Origin: Devosia submarina
Lineage (GTDB): Bacteria > Pseudomonadota > Alphaproteobacteria > Rhizobiales > Devosiaceae
Direction: 5' to 3'
DNA length: 64,000 nt
NCBI RefSeq assembly: GCF_003056345.1
Contig: NZ_PYWB01000006.1
Span: 248,001-312,000, forward strand
Under the pieces are notes generated by a model. It ran no database searches, was not told where the DNA came from, and worked only from the letters and a program-made list of their open reading frames with translations. Positions 54,269-62,842 of this stretch are shown piece by piece. The position numbers were made by a program, and so were the translations under genes. Numbering within the stretch: position 1 is the stretch's first letter; every line of letters begins with the position of its first letter.

Positions 54269-54766
54269 GAAATGTTCCCTGGGCATCCACGGCGCTCGGA
54301 GCCTCCACAAGAGTAGGACGCATGCCGCTGCTGCATGCTTGGTGCACAGCAAATTCGCCCCCAGTCCCGTGAATTTCGCCTGGCTCGCCGCTGCCCAACT
54401 TCTCCGAGCCCGATGGCTTGGCGAGCGCTGCACGCCTATGGAGCCGGATTGTGCATGGCAACGTTGGCAGCGTGGCCGATGCGCATGCTGGTCACCGATG
54501 GACGCCCACTGTTGTTCTGATCACGATCGTCCATACAGGGCATAATTGGATCACGGGGGTAACTGGACCGAGCAGCTTACGGGTTAACCAGTCCCCGAGC
54601 GGATGATTGCGGATATCGTCCAGCGGGCGTATTCAAACCTAAGGGCCTCCGTCCCATGCATTCTGCGCCCCCTTGTTTCCACACGAGGCGGGCGCTTTTC
54701 TTTGAAGCCAACATCGGGCAAAGCGCAGACGCCGTCTGCTGCTGGCCACGCACACCGAGGCACACC
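54269..54766. other. Intergenic region with a possible terminator
   Basis: No gene supported. GCGCCC (54665-54670) and GGGCGC (54690-54695) can pair and are followed by TTTTCTTT, a weak rho-independent terminator on the plus strand. No plus-strand gene was found upstream of it. Confidence 0.4.
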
Positions 54767-54967
54767 ATGAACCTTTACAAGATCACGTTTCGCTCTGGCC
54801 GTGCTTCGATTGTTGAAGACGAGCGATCCCTCGGCACTCTTGCTGCTGATTTGGCACAGGACGGGTTTGTAGTCGTCCGCCGGCAAGCCGGCGGCTACAG
54901 TCAAGCGAAGACCGAAGTGGCCATCATGGAACGGGCGGTCGAAAGCATCGATCCGCAGGAAGCCTGA
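54767..54967 (+). CDS. Small hypothetical protein
   Basis: A 66-residue protein, MNLYKITFRSGRASIVEDER then SLGTLAADLAQDGFVVVRRQ and VAIMERAVESIDPQ. The strand-strand-helix-strand pattern looks like a small folded domain. No clear Shine-Dalgarno and no known family. Confidence 0.45.
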   Translation: MNLYKITFRSGRASIVEDERSLGTLAADLAQDGFVVVRRQAGGYSQAKTEVAIMERAVESIDPQEA

Positions 54968-55229
54968 GGTCACCGCGCCTTCGGCAGTCACCAAGTCCAG
55001 CCGCAAAGGCCCGCGAGAGCTGGGGTTCAAACCCCTGCCCTACGGCTCTGAGAATGTTCGCTGCTAAGTGAGTGGCGGAGAAAGAGGAACTGAAATCCAA
55101 CATTCTCCACCTTCCAACACTTTTCTAGCCGGTAGCTGCTCGTGACTGTTTTAGACGCCGGTGTGATGTTCACGTCGTTCTAGTTAGCCTCAGCGGTAAT
55201 TAGGCTATTCTAGACTCGTCAAATCCCTT
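54968..55229. other. Boundary region with a tRNA T-arm-like sequence
   Basis: GGGGTTCAAACCCC at 55022-55035 resembles a tRNA T-arm and is flanked by GAGC and GGCTC, but no complete cloverleaf could be drawn. It may be a tRNA-derived integration scar at the left edge of the sugar island. Confidence 0.3.
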
Positions 55230-55241
55230 AACGTATACGTT
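55230..55241. promoter_or_regulatory. GntR-type operator upstream of the glycosidase gene
   Basis: AACGTATACGTT is a perfect 12-bp palindrome ending 24 bp before the GTG start at 55266. The core ACGTATACGT also lies 15 bp upstream of the lactonase gene at 60442-60451. Likely site of the GntR encoded at 56591-57310, which would repress both units. Confidence 0.6.
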
Positions 55242-55265
55242 GTTGCATTCAGTAGGGGAATCGTC

Positions 55266-56303
55266 GTGACCAGAACTGTCGTCTCTATCGAGGGAACTAA
55301 GTTCCTGATTAATGGCTCGCCCACTCACGCATCCAGAGAGTGGAATGGGCACTCCATCGAGGGCCACCTGTTTAATTCGCGGATGGTGCAGGCTTTGTCA
55401 GACGACGAAAATCCGAGCACCCGCGGAGTTTGGATGTATCCAGACGGTGAGGAGTTTAGCGCTGAACGCAACCTCCGTGAGTTCCTGTCTGCGCTGAAGG
55501 ATTATCGCGCGCATGGCCTCGACGCTATTGGGATTAACATGCAGGCAGGTAGCCCGCAGGGCTACAGTGTGGTCCAGCCCTGGGTACTTACAGGCTTCAA
55601 TGGCGATGGAAGTCTCAAGCGGCCCTGGCTGGACCGCCTCAAGCAAGTGATCGATGAGTGCGATCGGCTCGGCATGGTAGTAATTCTTGGGCTTTTCTAC
55701 TGGAAGCAGACGCGCATCTTTACTAGCGAGGAGGCGGTACGGAAGGCGGTGATCAACATCGTCGATTGGCTCGCAGAACACGACGCTCGCAATGTACTTC
55801 TTGAAATTGGCAATGAGGTCGATCTCCCGTTTGCTCAACCCAATATTGAAGCCGCGCGTGGGGATGAGTTGATAAAGCTAGCGCAGGAGCATTCAGCCGG
55901 AAAGTTCAACACGCCAAGCAAGCGGCTGATGGTGTCTACGAGCCTAGCTCATCCAAAACCTGTCAACCAAAAGATTATGTCGAGCGCCGATTTCTTGCTG
56001 CTCCACGGGAACGGAACGCATCATCCGGACAGCGTTCGATTAATGATACGCGCGAACAGGGCGCAGGAGTATCACCGGCCCATGCCTGTTATGATCAACG
56101 AAGATGATCACTTTGACTTCGACAAGCCAGACAACAATTTTGTGGCTGCGATTGGTGAGGATGTTTCATGGGGCTATTTCGACTACCGAATGAACCGTGA
56201 GCGGTATGAAGACGGGTTCCAGTCACTTCCCGTAGATTGGACAATCAGCAGCGTGCGCAAGAAGGCATTCTTCAAGTTGCTGAAAGAAGTTACCGGTGCC
56301 TAA
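55266..56303 (+). CDS. Cytoplasmic clan GH-A glycosidase of unassigned family
   Basis: A 345-residue TIM-barrel protein without signal peptide. The N-terminal strand FLINGSPTHASREWNGHSIE leads into SALKDYRAHGLDAIGINMQA, CDRLGMVVILGLFYWKQTRIF and NVLLEIGNEVDLPFAQPN, where Glu184 in NEV fits the acid/base. PMPVMINEDDHFDF places Glu279 at the end of a strand, fitting the nucleophile. FLLLHGNGTHH is another barrel strand. It probably cleaves an imported oligosaccharide or glycoside. The GTG start has TAGGGGA upstream and sits just after the operator. The stop overlaps the ABM gene. Confidence 0.8.
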   Translation: MTRTVVSIEGTKFLINGSPTHASREWNGHSIEGHLFNSRMVQALSDDENPSTRGVWMYPDGEEFSAERNLREFLSALKDYRAHGLDAIGINMQAGSPQGYSVVQPWVLTGFNGDGSLKRPWLDRLKQVIDECDRLGMVVILGLFYWKQTRIFTSEEAVRKAVINIVDWLAEHDARNVLLEIGNEVDLPFAQPNIEAARGDELIKLAQEHSAGKFNTPSKRLMVSTSLAHPKPVNQKIMSSADFLLLHGNGTHHPDSVRLMIRANRAQEYHRPMPVMINEDDHFDFDKPDNNFVAAIGEDVSWGYFDYRMNRERYEDGFQSLPVDWTISSVRKKAFFKLLKEVTGA

Positions 56304-56604
56304 TGCGGTAAATGAGAAGTTGGTCGTCGCCGTTGACCTGGTCATCGGCGGCGATCGAGCACTCTTTATGAAGCTGATGGCCGAAAACGCCGCGGCTTCC
56401 TTAAGAGAGGAACCAGGATGCCGGCTGTTCGATGTTTGCGTGGACATTTCTGACGCAAACCGGATCTTTTTGTACGAGATCTACGACGATGAAGCCGCGT
56501 TCTCAGCCCACCTGGCGTCAGCCCACTACAAATCCTTTGATGCGAGAACTTCAGGCTTGATCTTGAGCAAAAATGTTCGACGCTACCGGCTCAGAGCTGA
56601 GTGA
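56296..56604 (+). CDS. ABM-domain (quinol monooxygenase-like) protein
   Basis: A 102-residue ferredoxin-like protein. NEKLVVAVDLVIGGDRALFMKLMAENAAASLREEPGCRLFDVCVD and RIFLYEIYDDEAAFSAHLASAHYKSFDA match the antibiotic biosynthesis monooxygenase fold, including ExPGCxxF and the YE-x-YDDxxAFxxH motif. Members include YgiN-type quinol monooxygenases and sugar-cluster genes of unknown job. A GTG start overlaps the glycosidase end by 8 bp, so they are coupled. The 3' end overlaps the convergent GntR gene. Confidence 0.82.
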   Translation: MPNAVNEKLVVAVDLVIGGDRALFMKLMAENAAASLREEPGCRLFDVCVDISDANRIFLYEIYDDEAAFSAHLASAHYKSFDARTSGLILSKNVRRYRLRAE

Positions 56605-57310
56605 GGCCTAAGCGCTCCAATAGTTCGACAAGCATCTTACCGGCGCGCCGTCGATGATCTTCGTGGATCCGGCGCGCCTCCACAGGATCACCACTGGCGA
56701 TGGCGTCGACTAGTGCAGCGTGCTCAGTCACTGAATTGGTAGGGGTAGGCCGCAACTTCAAGGTCAACATGCGGGCGCGGTGCGCTTGATCCCAAAGTTG
56801 AGCTACCATTTGGATCAGGCGGGAATTGCCGCTGAGTTGCACGAGTTGAGAGTGGAAGTGCTCGTCAGCCTCAGCCCATCGGTTGAGGTCACCTGCTTCC
56901 AACGCTTTGCCCATGTCAGCAACTGCGGAACGTAGTGCAGCCAAAGGACGGGCAGCGACACCGTTCCTCGCAATGGTTTCGGCTGCGATTCCCTCCAGCG
57001 CTGTTAAAACATCGTAGATGTCTGCCATATCGCGTGCTGACACTGGCAGCACACGCATGCCGTGTCGAGGCCGGATCTCAACCATCCCCTCCTGCCGCAG
57101 TCGAACCATTGCCTCTCGTACTGGTGTACGGCTCATGTTCAGACGGACCGCGGCCTCTTGCTCAAGCATCTGCGCGCCTGCCGGCAGTGCTCCGTCCAAT
57201 ATTAGCCGCTTGAGAGCGTTATATGCGATGTCGGCCTGATTAGCTCGATCAGCCGACAATGACGTTTGATCAGTTGAGGGCAATTCTTCGACCCTGCTCG
57301 TGGGACTCAT
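56591..57310 (-). CDS. GntR-family regulator with FCD domain
   Basis: A 239-residue FadR-subfamily repressor. The winged helix is ADIAYNALKRLILDGALPAG, then MSRTPVREAMVRLRQEGMV; the FCD domain starts near 100 with DIYDVLTALEGIAAETIARN, DEHFHSQLVQLSGN and TEHAALVDAIASGDPVEARRI, where Asp and three His form the metal/ligand site. The ATG at 57310 has AGAGG six bases upstream. It overlaps the Gfo/Idh gene by about 40 bp. It likely binds the ACGTATACGT operators. Confidence 0.9.
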   Translation of the reverse strand: MSPTSRVEELPSTDQTSLSADRANQADIAYNALKRLILDGALPAGAQMLEQEAAVRLNMSRTPVREAMVRLRQEGMVEIRPRHGMRVLPVSARDMADIYDVLTALEGIAAETIARNGVAARPLAALRSAVADMGKALEAGDLNRWAEADEHFHSQLVQLSGNSRLIQMVAQLWDQAHRARMLTLKLRPTPTNSVTEHAALVDAIASGDPVEARRIHEDHRRRAGKMLVELLERLGLTQL

Positions 57311-58292
57311 AAATCGCCTCTTCAACGCACAGGTTTGCCAAATATTGTGCTGCCGTGTTGACCAGGGGGCCCTGCCCCAGCAACGCCCTTATAGCAGCCA
57401 CTTGCGTGCGATAGACGCAATCTCCGCCGAAATCTACATCTTGCCATTCATAATCGATTTGCTCGGCAAGATTCTCGCCGTGCTTGCGGAGATATATCTC
57501 GCCGTTGCCAGTGATTGCGACAGCTCCCGCCTCAGTCTCGACGAGCATCTCACCCAAAGTTCGCCGACGGTTGCTGGCCGGATGATCAGCAAGCCTGTTA
57601 GCGTCCAACACCGCTGTTATGCCATCCATCATCTCCAAGACAACAAGCCCAGCGTCTTCCCCAGCGATGACTGGATTGATGCGTCGGAGGCGGGCAGTCA
57701 CAGCTTTCACTTCCCCAAACAGGTACCGAAAAACATCCACGTAGTGTATGCCTGTCTCGTGAACCATGAAGCGAGGCATGTCCCTGAAATAGGGTTGACG
57801 CGCGAGATAGGCCTCATCTCCTTGCCCATCTCCTGGCCTGAGCCGAAATGTGGCGCCGTAGACTTCGCCGAGCACGCCGCTAGAAAGGATTTGGTGCAGC
57901 TTGCTGTACCAAGGTTGAAAGCGGAAGTTCTCATGAACGATCAAGGTGATGTTTGCCTGCGCCGCCACCGTTGCAGCTACTTCCGCATCAGCTAGCGCTC
58001 CACAGAACGGCTTCTGGCAGATTACATGAATGCCGCGAGCGGCAGCTGCCCGGATAGCCGGAAGATGCCCTGATGGCGGGACAATGACATCCAGTACATC
58101 GGGTTGTTCTGTGTCGAGCATCGCCTCGAGCTCGACATAGGTCCGTGACGATGGAAATCCTGCTCCAACCCGGTTCGCTGCGTTCGCGTCACGGTCGCAT
58201 ATACCGACCAGTTGCACCTCGTTGATCCTCTGCCAAGCTCGGTAGTGGAACTGACTGAAGTACCCAGCGCCCAAAGTACAAAGCTTGAGCAC
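57270..58292 (-). CDS. Gfo/Idh/MocA-family oxidoreductase
   Basis: A 340-residue NAD(P)-dependent enzyme. The Rossmann start is KLCTLGAGYFSQFHYRAWQR and VQLVGICDRDANAANRVGAG; CQKPFCGALADAEVAATVAA holds the EKP-equivalent catalytic Lys near 95 (QKP). ENFRFQPWYSKLHQIL and DMPRFMVHETGIHYVDVFRYL, with HExxxHYxD, give the active-site His near 180. It oxidises or epimerises a sugar, inositol or sugar acid. It lies 2 bp after the preceding gene in the operon, and its 3' end runs into the GntR gene. Confidence 0.92.
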   Translation of the reverse strand: MLKLCTLGAGYFSQFHYRAWQRINEVQLVGICDRDANAANRVGAGFPSSRTYVELEAMLDTEQPDVLDVIVPPSGHLPAIRAAAARGIHVICQKPFCGALADAEVAATVAAQANITLIVHENFRFQPWYSKLHQILSSGVLGEVYGATFRLRPGDGQGDEAYLARQPYFRDMPRFMVHETGIHYVDVFRYLFGEVKAVTARLRRINPVIAGEDAGLVVLEMMDGITAVLDANRLADHPASNRRRTLGEMLVETEAGAVAITGNGEIYLRKHGENLAEQIDYEWQDVDFGGDCVYRTQVAAIRALLGQGPLVNTAAQYLANLCVEEAIYESHEQGRRIALN

Positions 58293-58294
58293 GG

Positions 58295-59404
58295 CTAGGC
58301 GCTCTTCGCAGTCGCGCCGATCGCGTCAGCAACTGCCAAGGCGACTGCCTCGGTGCCATCTCGACCACCAACCTCAAACGGGCGGATACCAGATCGGAAT
58401 GCATCATCTACAGCATTGCGGAGGATCTGGGCGGCACTGTTCGCCGGGGCACAATTGTGTCTATCAGCCAGCCATTCCAACATCATAGCGCCAGACAAGA
58501 ATGTGGCGGTTGGATTCGCCATCCCCTTGCCCGCGATGTCCGGCGCTGATCCATGGCAGGGCTGGAAAACAGCGTGGTCGAGGCCGATATCGGCCGATGG
58601 TGCAAAACCCATTCCGCCAATCAATCCGGCGGCCAAATCAGACAAGATGTCACCAAACATGTTTTCAGTGACGATCACGTCGAAGTCCCAGGGCCTGCGG
58701 ACCAGGTTGAGCGCGGTGGCATCAACGTAAGCATGGTCAGCCTGCACGTCACTGTTAACCTCATGCCGCTCATCGAAGATCTTTCGAAAGAACGCCATGC
58801 TGGCGAAGACATTAGCCTTGTCAACACAGGTCAGCCGATTGCTACCGCCGCGTTGAACCCGCTTTCTTGTATAATCAAATGAGAAGTCAAATAGCGGCTC
58901 GCATACATCTCTTGTTATCACCATTGTGTCCCGCGCCTCGCGGTCCGCGGTAACAACACCTTCATCGCGCAAGGCAAACAGACCCTCGATACTTTCGCGA
59001 ATGATGACGAAGTCAAGTGCTGCTGCGCGCGGATCGGCTAAGACGGGGCTGATTCTTGGCAATAGGCGAGCCGGACGCACACCGGCGAAAAGCTTGAGCT
59101 CGGTTCGTAGATCCAGCTGCGGTGCTATCTCCGTACCATCCGGATAACGCACCTCAGGCCAACCCATGGCACCCAGCAAGATCGCATCGGCTTCCCGGCA
59201 AGCACTCATTGTTTCTTGGGGCAATGCAACCCCGTTGCGCTGATATTCACCTGCACCAGCAGGCAGTTCGTTGAACGTTAACTCGAACCCGCCACCTGCC
59301 CTATCGATGGCCTCTTGTAGCACGCTGAGGCAAGGTGAGATAACCTCGGCTCCGATGCCATCTCCGGGGAGAACAGCAATGTTGAAGGATGGGATGTTAG
59401 GCAT
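58295..59404 (-). CDS. Isocitrate/isopropylmalate dehydrogenase family enzyme (tartrate or D-malate dehydrogenase-like)
   Basis: A 369-residue beta-decarboxylating dehydrogenase. FNIAVLPGDGIGAEVISPCL opens the fold; AVLLGAMGWPEVRYPDGT-type loop reads AILLGAMGWPEVRYPDGTEI; FVIIRESIEGLF, THVDKANVFASMAFFR-type reads CVDKANVFASMAFFRKIFDE; VTENMFGDILSDLAAGLIGGMGFAPSADIG and FQPCHGSAPDIAGKGMANP supply metal Asp residues. Leucine synthesis is unlikely in this context; it more probably acts on a sugar-derived 2-hydroxy-dicarboxylate. Overlaps the SMP-30 gene as TGATG. Confidence 0.9.
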   Translation of the reverse strand: MPNIPSFNIAVLPGDGIGAEVISPCLSVLQEAIDRAGGGFELTFNELPAGAGEYQRNGVALPQETMSACREADAILLGAMGWPEVRYPDGTEIAPQLDLRTELKLFAGVRPARLLPRISPVLADPRAAALDFVIIRESIEGLFALRDEGVVTADREARDTMVITRDVCEPLFDFSFDYTRKRVQRGGSNRLTCVDKANVFASMAFFRKIFDERHEVNSDVQADHAYVDATALNLVRRPWDFDVIVTENMFGDILSDLAAGLIGGMGFAPSADIGLDHAVFQPCHGSAPDIAGKGMANPTATFLSGAMMLEWLADRHNCAPANSAAQILRNAVDDAFRSGIRPFEVGGRDGTEAVALAVADAIGATAKSA

Positions 59405-60426
59405 CAGAAATCCAGAGCTTGCAGGATAGGGGAAATGTCGAAATCGAAGTGCAGCGGCCTCAGGCCAGCGTAAGGCGACGTAAAAGCAAACAGCTCTTGA
59501 CCGAGTAGACAGCCGAGATAGGCTGTTTTGAGCTCAGGTCCGCCAAAAGCGAGCGAAGAGATGTTCCGCAGGGTTGGCGCAGGCTGCTGGTCTAAATGAG
59601 GACGGCCCATGCTACCCGAGACGTAGGCAGCTTCCGTCCAAGCTAGGTGTCCTGGATCAGCGTCTTCTAAGATCCGATCGGCGGAACTGCCATCAGGGGA
59701 AACCCGGATAACGCGGTTGGAAACTATGCTCGTGATCCAAAAGCCGCCTTGCTCGTCAAGAACGAGGCCGTCCGGATAATCACCGGTGCTGAATTGCCAG
59801 ACCAGCGTTGCATTGCTGAGTTCGCCATCTGCCGCCACATCGAAGCGGGTTAGTCGACGTGCGAATGTTTCATTGACGAACAGGTGCCGGCCGTCTGCGG
59901 AAAAGGCGATCTCGTTGGTGTAGCCGAGTTTGTCGGCGGCAACACGAGGCCCGTTCTTATCCAGGACGACGATAAAGCCGCTACTGGCAGAGGATCGATA
60001 GTCGTCCGACCTAGGTGACTTACGAGTCGAGACTGTTAGCCAGAGGCGCCCATGGGCATCACGGATCGGGAAATTGCTGGGTGGTAACGGAAGGTCTTCC
60101 ACCGAAGTCAGCACTGGCTCGACGGATCCATCAGGATAGAGCCTAAAGGCGCCACCCTCGGTCGTACCCAAGTGAGCCAAAATAAAAGAACCATCCGGTT
60201 CCAAGGCAATCCCGTTCGGCCGCAATTCTAGCTGACGGTCAGCAATAGCGAGTCGCCGTACCTCACCAGCCGGACTGATTACGGACACCCCGCCGCTATC
60301 GCGCCAATCGGAACAGAAGAGGTAGCCAGAGCGGTGCGACAGTACACATTCAGGCCGGCGCAAGCCGTTGCCGATACGACTTAGCCTTGCTGGATCCAGC
60401 AAGACGATCTCTGTTCCTGCCCCCAT
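59404..60426 (-). CDS. SMP-30/gluconolactonase-type lactonase
   Basis: A 340-residue six-bladed propeller. RPECVLSHRSGYLFCSDWRDSGGVS holds the N-terminal metal Glu; LRPNGIALEPDGSFI gives the metal Asn; DLPLPPSNFPIRDAHGRLWLTVSTR and GYTNEIAFSADGRHLFVNET follow, and DYPDGLVLDEQGGFWITS contains the catalytic Asp. It hydrolyses a sugar lactone to the acid. Start 60426 has GAGGG four bases upstream. First gene of the minus-strand operon; the GntR palindrome is 15 bp upstream. Confidence 0.9.
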   Translation of the reverse strand: MGAGTEIVLLDPARLSRIGNGLRRPECVLSHRSGYLFCSDWRDSGGVSVISPAGEVRRLAIADRQLELRPNGIALEPDGSFILAHLGTTEGGAFRLYPDGSVEPVLTSVEDLPLPPSNFPIRDAHGRLWLTVSTRKSPRSDDYRSSASSGFIVVLDKNGPRVAADKLGYTNEIAFSADGRHLFVNETFARRLTRFDVAADGELSNATLVWQFSTGDYPDGLVLDEQGGFWITSIVSNRVIRVSPDGSSADRILEDADPGHLAWTEAAYVSGSMGRPHLDQQPAPTLRNISSLAFGGPELKTAYLGCLLGQELFAFTSPYAGLRPLHFDFDISPILQALDF

Positions 60427-60440
60427 AACACCCTCTTCAC

Positions 60441-60452
60441 AACGTATACGTA
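60441..60452. promoter_or_regulatory. GntR-type operator upstream of the lactonase operon
   Basis: AACGTATACGTA at 60441-60452 has a perfect palindromic core ACGTATACGT and matches the site at 55230-55241 in 11 of 12 positions. It sits 15-26 bases before the lactonase start, where a repressor would block initiation. Confidence 0.6.
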
Positions 60453-60665
60453 GTTGCAGCGTTATCCAGCCGCTCCTAGGGCGCGTCAATCGACTCCTGC
60501 AACGTTCGACGGCAGCCCTACACGAGATTGGCCGTGTTTTTTGCGCTTTGCAACCCATAGAAGCACATTGACGCATTAATTAATGCATGCATAGTTCGGG
60601 ATGTAGCTCATTGTGTGAGTGCCAGCCCAATGTTCCGCAACTCGATTGACGCAAGTTGTGTATCC

Positions 60666-60683
60666 ACTGTATACACTGTATAC
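60666..60683. promoter_or_regulatory. Tandem 9-bp repeats upstream of the second GntR gene
   Basis: ACTGTATAC occurs twice head to tail (60666-60674 and 60675-60683). TGTATACA at 60668-60675 is a palindrome across the joint. A degenerate third unit (TGTGTATCC) precedes them. About 58 bp before the GntR start at 60741; probable autoregulatory operator of a different sequence type from the ACGTATACGT sites. Confidence 0.5.
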
Positions 60684-60740
60684 GCTGCTGCCTGGAAATG
60701 CTTCTTAAGCGATCTAGAGCCAAGCATTGGAGACTGCGAT

Positions 60741-61394
60741 ATGTCTGCGACGGGCGCTCAAACGCTTGAAGAATATGGGTACAAAGCCCTACGAGACCTG
60801 ATCTTGAAGGGGGAGATCGCCGCTGGCCAGAAGCTCGTTCAGGAAGAACTCGCCCAACGATTGGGCGTAAGCCGAACTCCGCTGCGCAGCGCAATCGCCG
60901 GTCTAGAGCGGGATGGCTTTGTGACGATCTCTCCGCGTGGGGAAGCGACAGTGGTGTCGTTTGGCCCTGAGAGGGTCGCGGACTTGTTCGAAGTGCGCGC
61001 GGTTCTCGAGGGGCTCACGTGCCGGCTTGTTGCGTCAATAATTGAGCAGCGCCACACTCTTTACCTTCGCTCATTGATCACCAGCGCAATGCCAGAGCCC
61101 AACAGCAAGGATTGGTCCGCATACCGTGAGGCCGATCGGGAGTTCCACCACTATCTAACAACGCTTCTGAGCAATGATTTCCTGACGCGTCAGCTCGACG
61201 CCGTGCGCGACGTGTTGCGCCTTTCGCTGGCACAAGGCCTGCTGCGTCCCCCTGCTGAAACACTGCAGGAGCATATCGAAATAATTGAGGCGCTCGAAGC
61301 CCGGGACGCCGACAAAGCTGAGCAGGCAATGCTCACTCACATTCGAAAGACGATCGCACTCATGCGCGCTCGTGCGGAGAATAAAGCCGTCTAG
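60741..61394 (+). CDS. Second GntR-family regulator with FCD domain
   Basis: A 217-residue FadR-subfamily regulator. EEYGYKALRDLILKGEIAAGQKLVQEELAQRLGVSRTPLRSAIAGLERDGFV is the winged helix; FGPERVADLFEVRAVLEGLTCRLV starts the FCD domain, with DREFHHYLTTLLSND and LQEHIEIIEALEARDADKAEQAML providing Asp and His ligands. GGAG precedes the ATG at 60741. It lies directly upstream of the MalEFG-type genes on the same strand and probably controls them. Confidence 0.9.
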   Translation: MSATGAQTLEEYGYKALRDLILKGEIAAGQKLVQEELAQRLGVSRTPLRSAIAGLERDGFVTISPRGEATVVSFGPERVADLFEVRAVLEGLTCRLVASIIEQRHTLYLRSLITSAMPEPNSKDWSAYREADREFHHYLTTLLSNDFLTRQLDAVRDVLRLSLAQGLLRPPAETLQEHIEIIEALEARDADKAEQAMLTHIRKTIALMRARAENKAV

Positions 61395-61431
61395 CCAACT
61401 GCACTGTCAGATTTCCAAAAGGGAGGAGACT

Positions 61432-62775
61432 ATGACACATCGACCCGCCGACACTACCAAGACACCTTTCCGCTTGCTCGCACGCCGCGCAGCAAGCCTT
61501 GCTCTAGCAACAGCGCTGACCACGACCACTGCCATGGGCGGCTACGCGCAGGACATTACGTTCTGGACTCAACCCCAGGGTGACCTCCTCGCCTACCAGG
61601 ATATGTTCGACACCCTGACGTCGGAATTCCGCGAGCAATCCGGGATCAATGTCTCGGTTGAGGTTATCAACTGGTCAGTCGCGTTCAATACTTGGTTGAC
61701 CGTTGCACAAGGTGGCGCGGCGCCGGACTGTGCAGACATGTACTGGTTACACTCCTTTTCAGGCATCGGCGCCGGACGGTTCGGTCCCATGCCAATCACC
61801 CAGTACAAGGATCAGTGGCCAACCTTAGAGGAGGACTTCTACGAAGGCGCGCTTGTCGACGTCCACCGCAATGGCGAGTTCTACGGAATTCCATGGCGGG
61901 TAGACATTCGCCCTATGATGTACCGTACCGACTTCTTGCAAGAGGCAGGCATCGATGCGCCCCCTGACAATTGGGAGCAAATTGTCGAGCAGGGCCTCAA
62001 GCTGACCCAGCGCGACGCAAACGGGAATGTCACACGGTGGGGCTTTGCCCTCGGCGCCAACAACAATCCGGGCCAGACCCTCATGCCATACTATTGGCAA
62101 GCCGGCGGCGCGATGATGACCGAGGACGGTCGCACGGCAACGATCGACAATGATGCCATGCGCACGACGCTCAAGTTCATGCAGGACCTCGTCCACGTAC
62201 ACAAAATCACTTCACCTGAGATCTTCGAGAAAAGTGCCGATCCTCTCGCTGACTTCACGTCTGGGACGGTGGCGATTGTCGGGAGCACGAATAATTCCTG
62301 GCCTTCACAGTTCGACCGTGACTATCCCGAGCTAGAAGGTACTTGGGCGCTGGAGATCAACCCGGCGGGACCAACGGGCGAACGGGACTCGTTTTCGGGA
62401 GCTGGTTATTGGGGCGTTCTCTATGGCTCTAAGGACGTCGACGCTTGCATCGACTGGATCAAGTTCCTGTCCACTCCAGAAAATATGGAGCGCATCAGCG
62501 AGGTAACCGGTGCCGCCAGCCCGCGCCGGTCGGTCATGACCTCGGAACTCTGGACCCAAAAGCCTTGGCAAGCAGTCATGGCCGAAACGCTCAACTATGG
62601 TCACACCTCGCAGCATCCAAGCGCGGTGTGGAACGCCATCGCTTCGCCTGAGCCGGGGGCCGTGCTCTACGACCTGGTCTACAACACCGTGATTGGTGGG
62701 GGAGACATCGATGCGGCCGTGACCGAAGCACAAGCTCGGATGCAAACCGAACTCGACCGCGCCAACGCCAGCTGA
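61432..62775 (+). CDS. Family 1 extracellular sugar-binding protein (MalE-like)
   Basis: A 447-residue ABC binding protein with a twin-arginine-like signal (LLARRAASLALATALTTTTA to GGYAQ). Mature features: ITFWTQPQGDLLAYQDMFDT, FREQSGINVSVEVINW, GGAAPDCADMYWLHSFSGIG and YWQAGGAMMTEDGRTATIDN near 230, then YWGVLYGSKDVDACIDWIKFLSTPENM, a typical family-1 closing segment. GGGAGGAG precedes the ATG. It carries an oligosaccharide or related solute to the two permeases that follow. Confidence 0.92.
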   Translation: MTHRPADTTKTPFRLLARRAASLALATALTTTTAMGGYAQDITFWTQPQGDLLAYQDMFDTLTSEFREQSGINVSVEVINWSVAFNTWLTVAQGGAAPDCADMYWLHSFSGIGAGRFGPMPITQYKDQWPTLEEDFYEGALVDVHRNGEFYGIPWRVDIRPMMYRTDFLQEAGIDAPPDNWEQIVEQGLKLTQRDANGNVTRWGFALGANNNPGQTLMPYYWQAGGAMMTEDGRTATIDNDAMRTTLKFMQDLVHVHKITSPEIFEKSADPLADFTSGTVAIVGSTNNSWPSQFDRDYPELEGTWALEINPAGPTGERDSFSGAGYWGVLYGSKDVDACIDWIKFLSTPENMERISEVTGAASPRRSVMTSELWTQKPWQAVMAETLNYGHTSQHPSAVWNAIASPEPGAVLYDLVYNTVIGGGDIDAAVTEAQARMQTELDRANAS

Positions 62776-62842
62776 GCTTCGGTGCAAGGCTGGGAGAACT
62801 TCTCTCCCAGCCGCTTTCGACCGCTTTCCTGATCGGTGCGAC

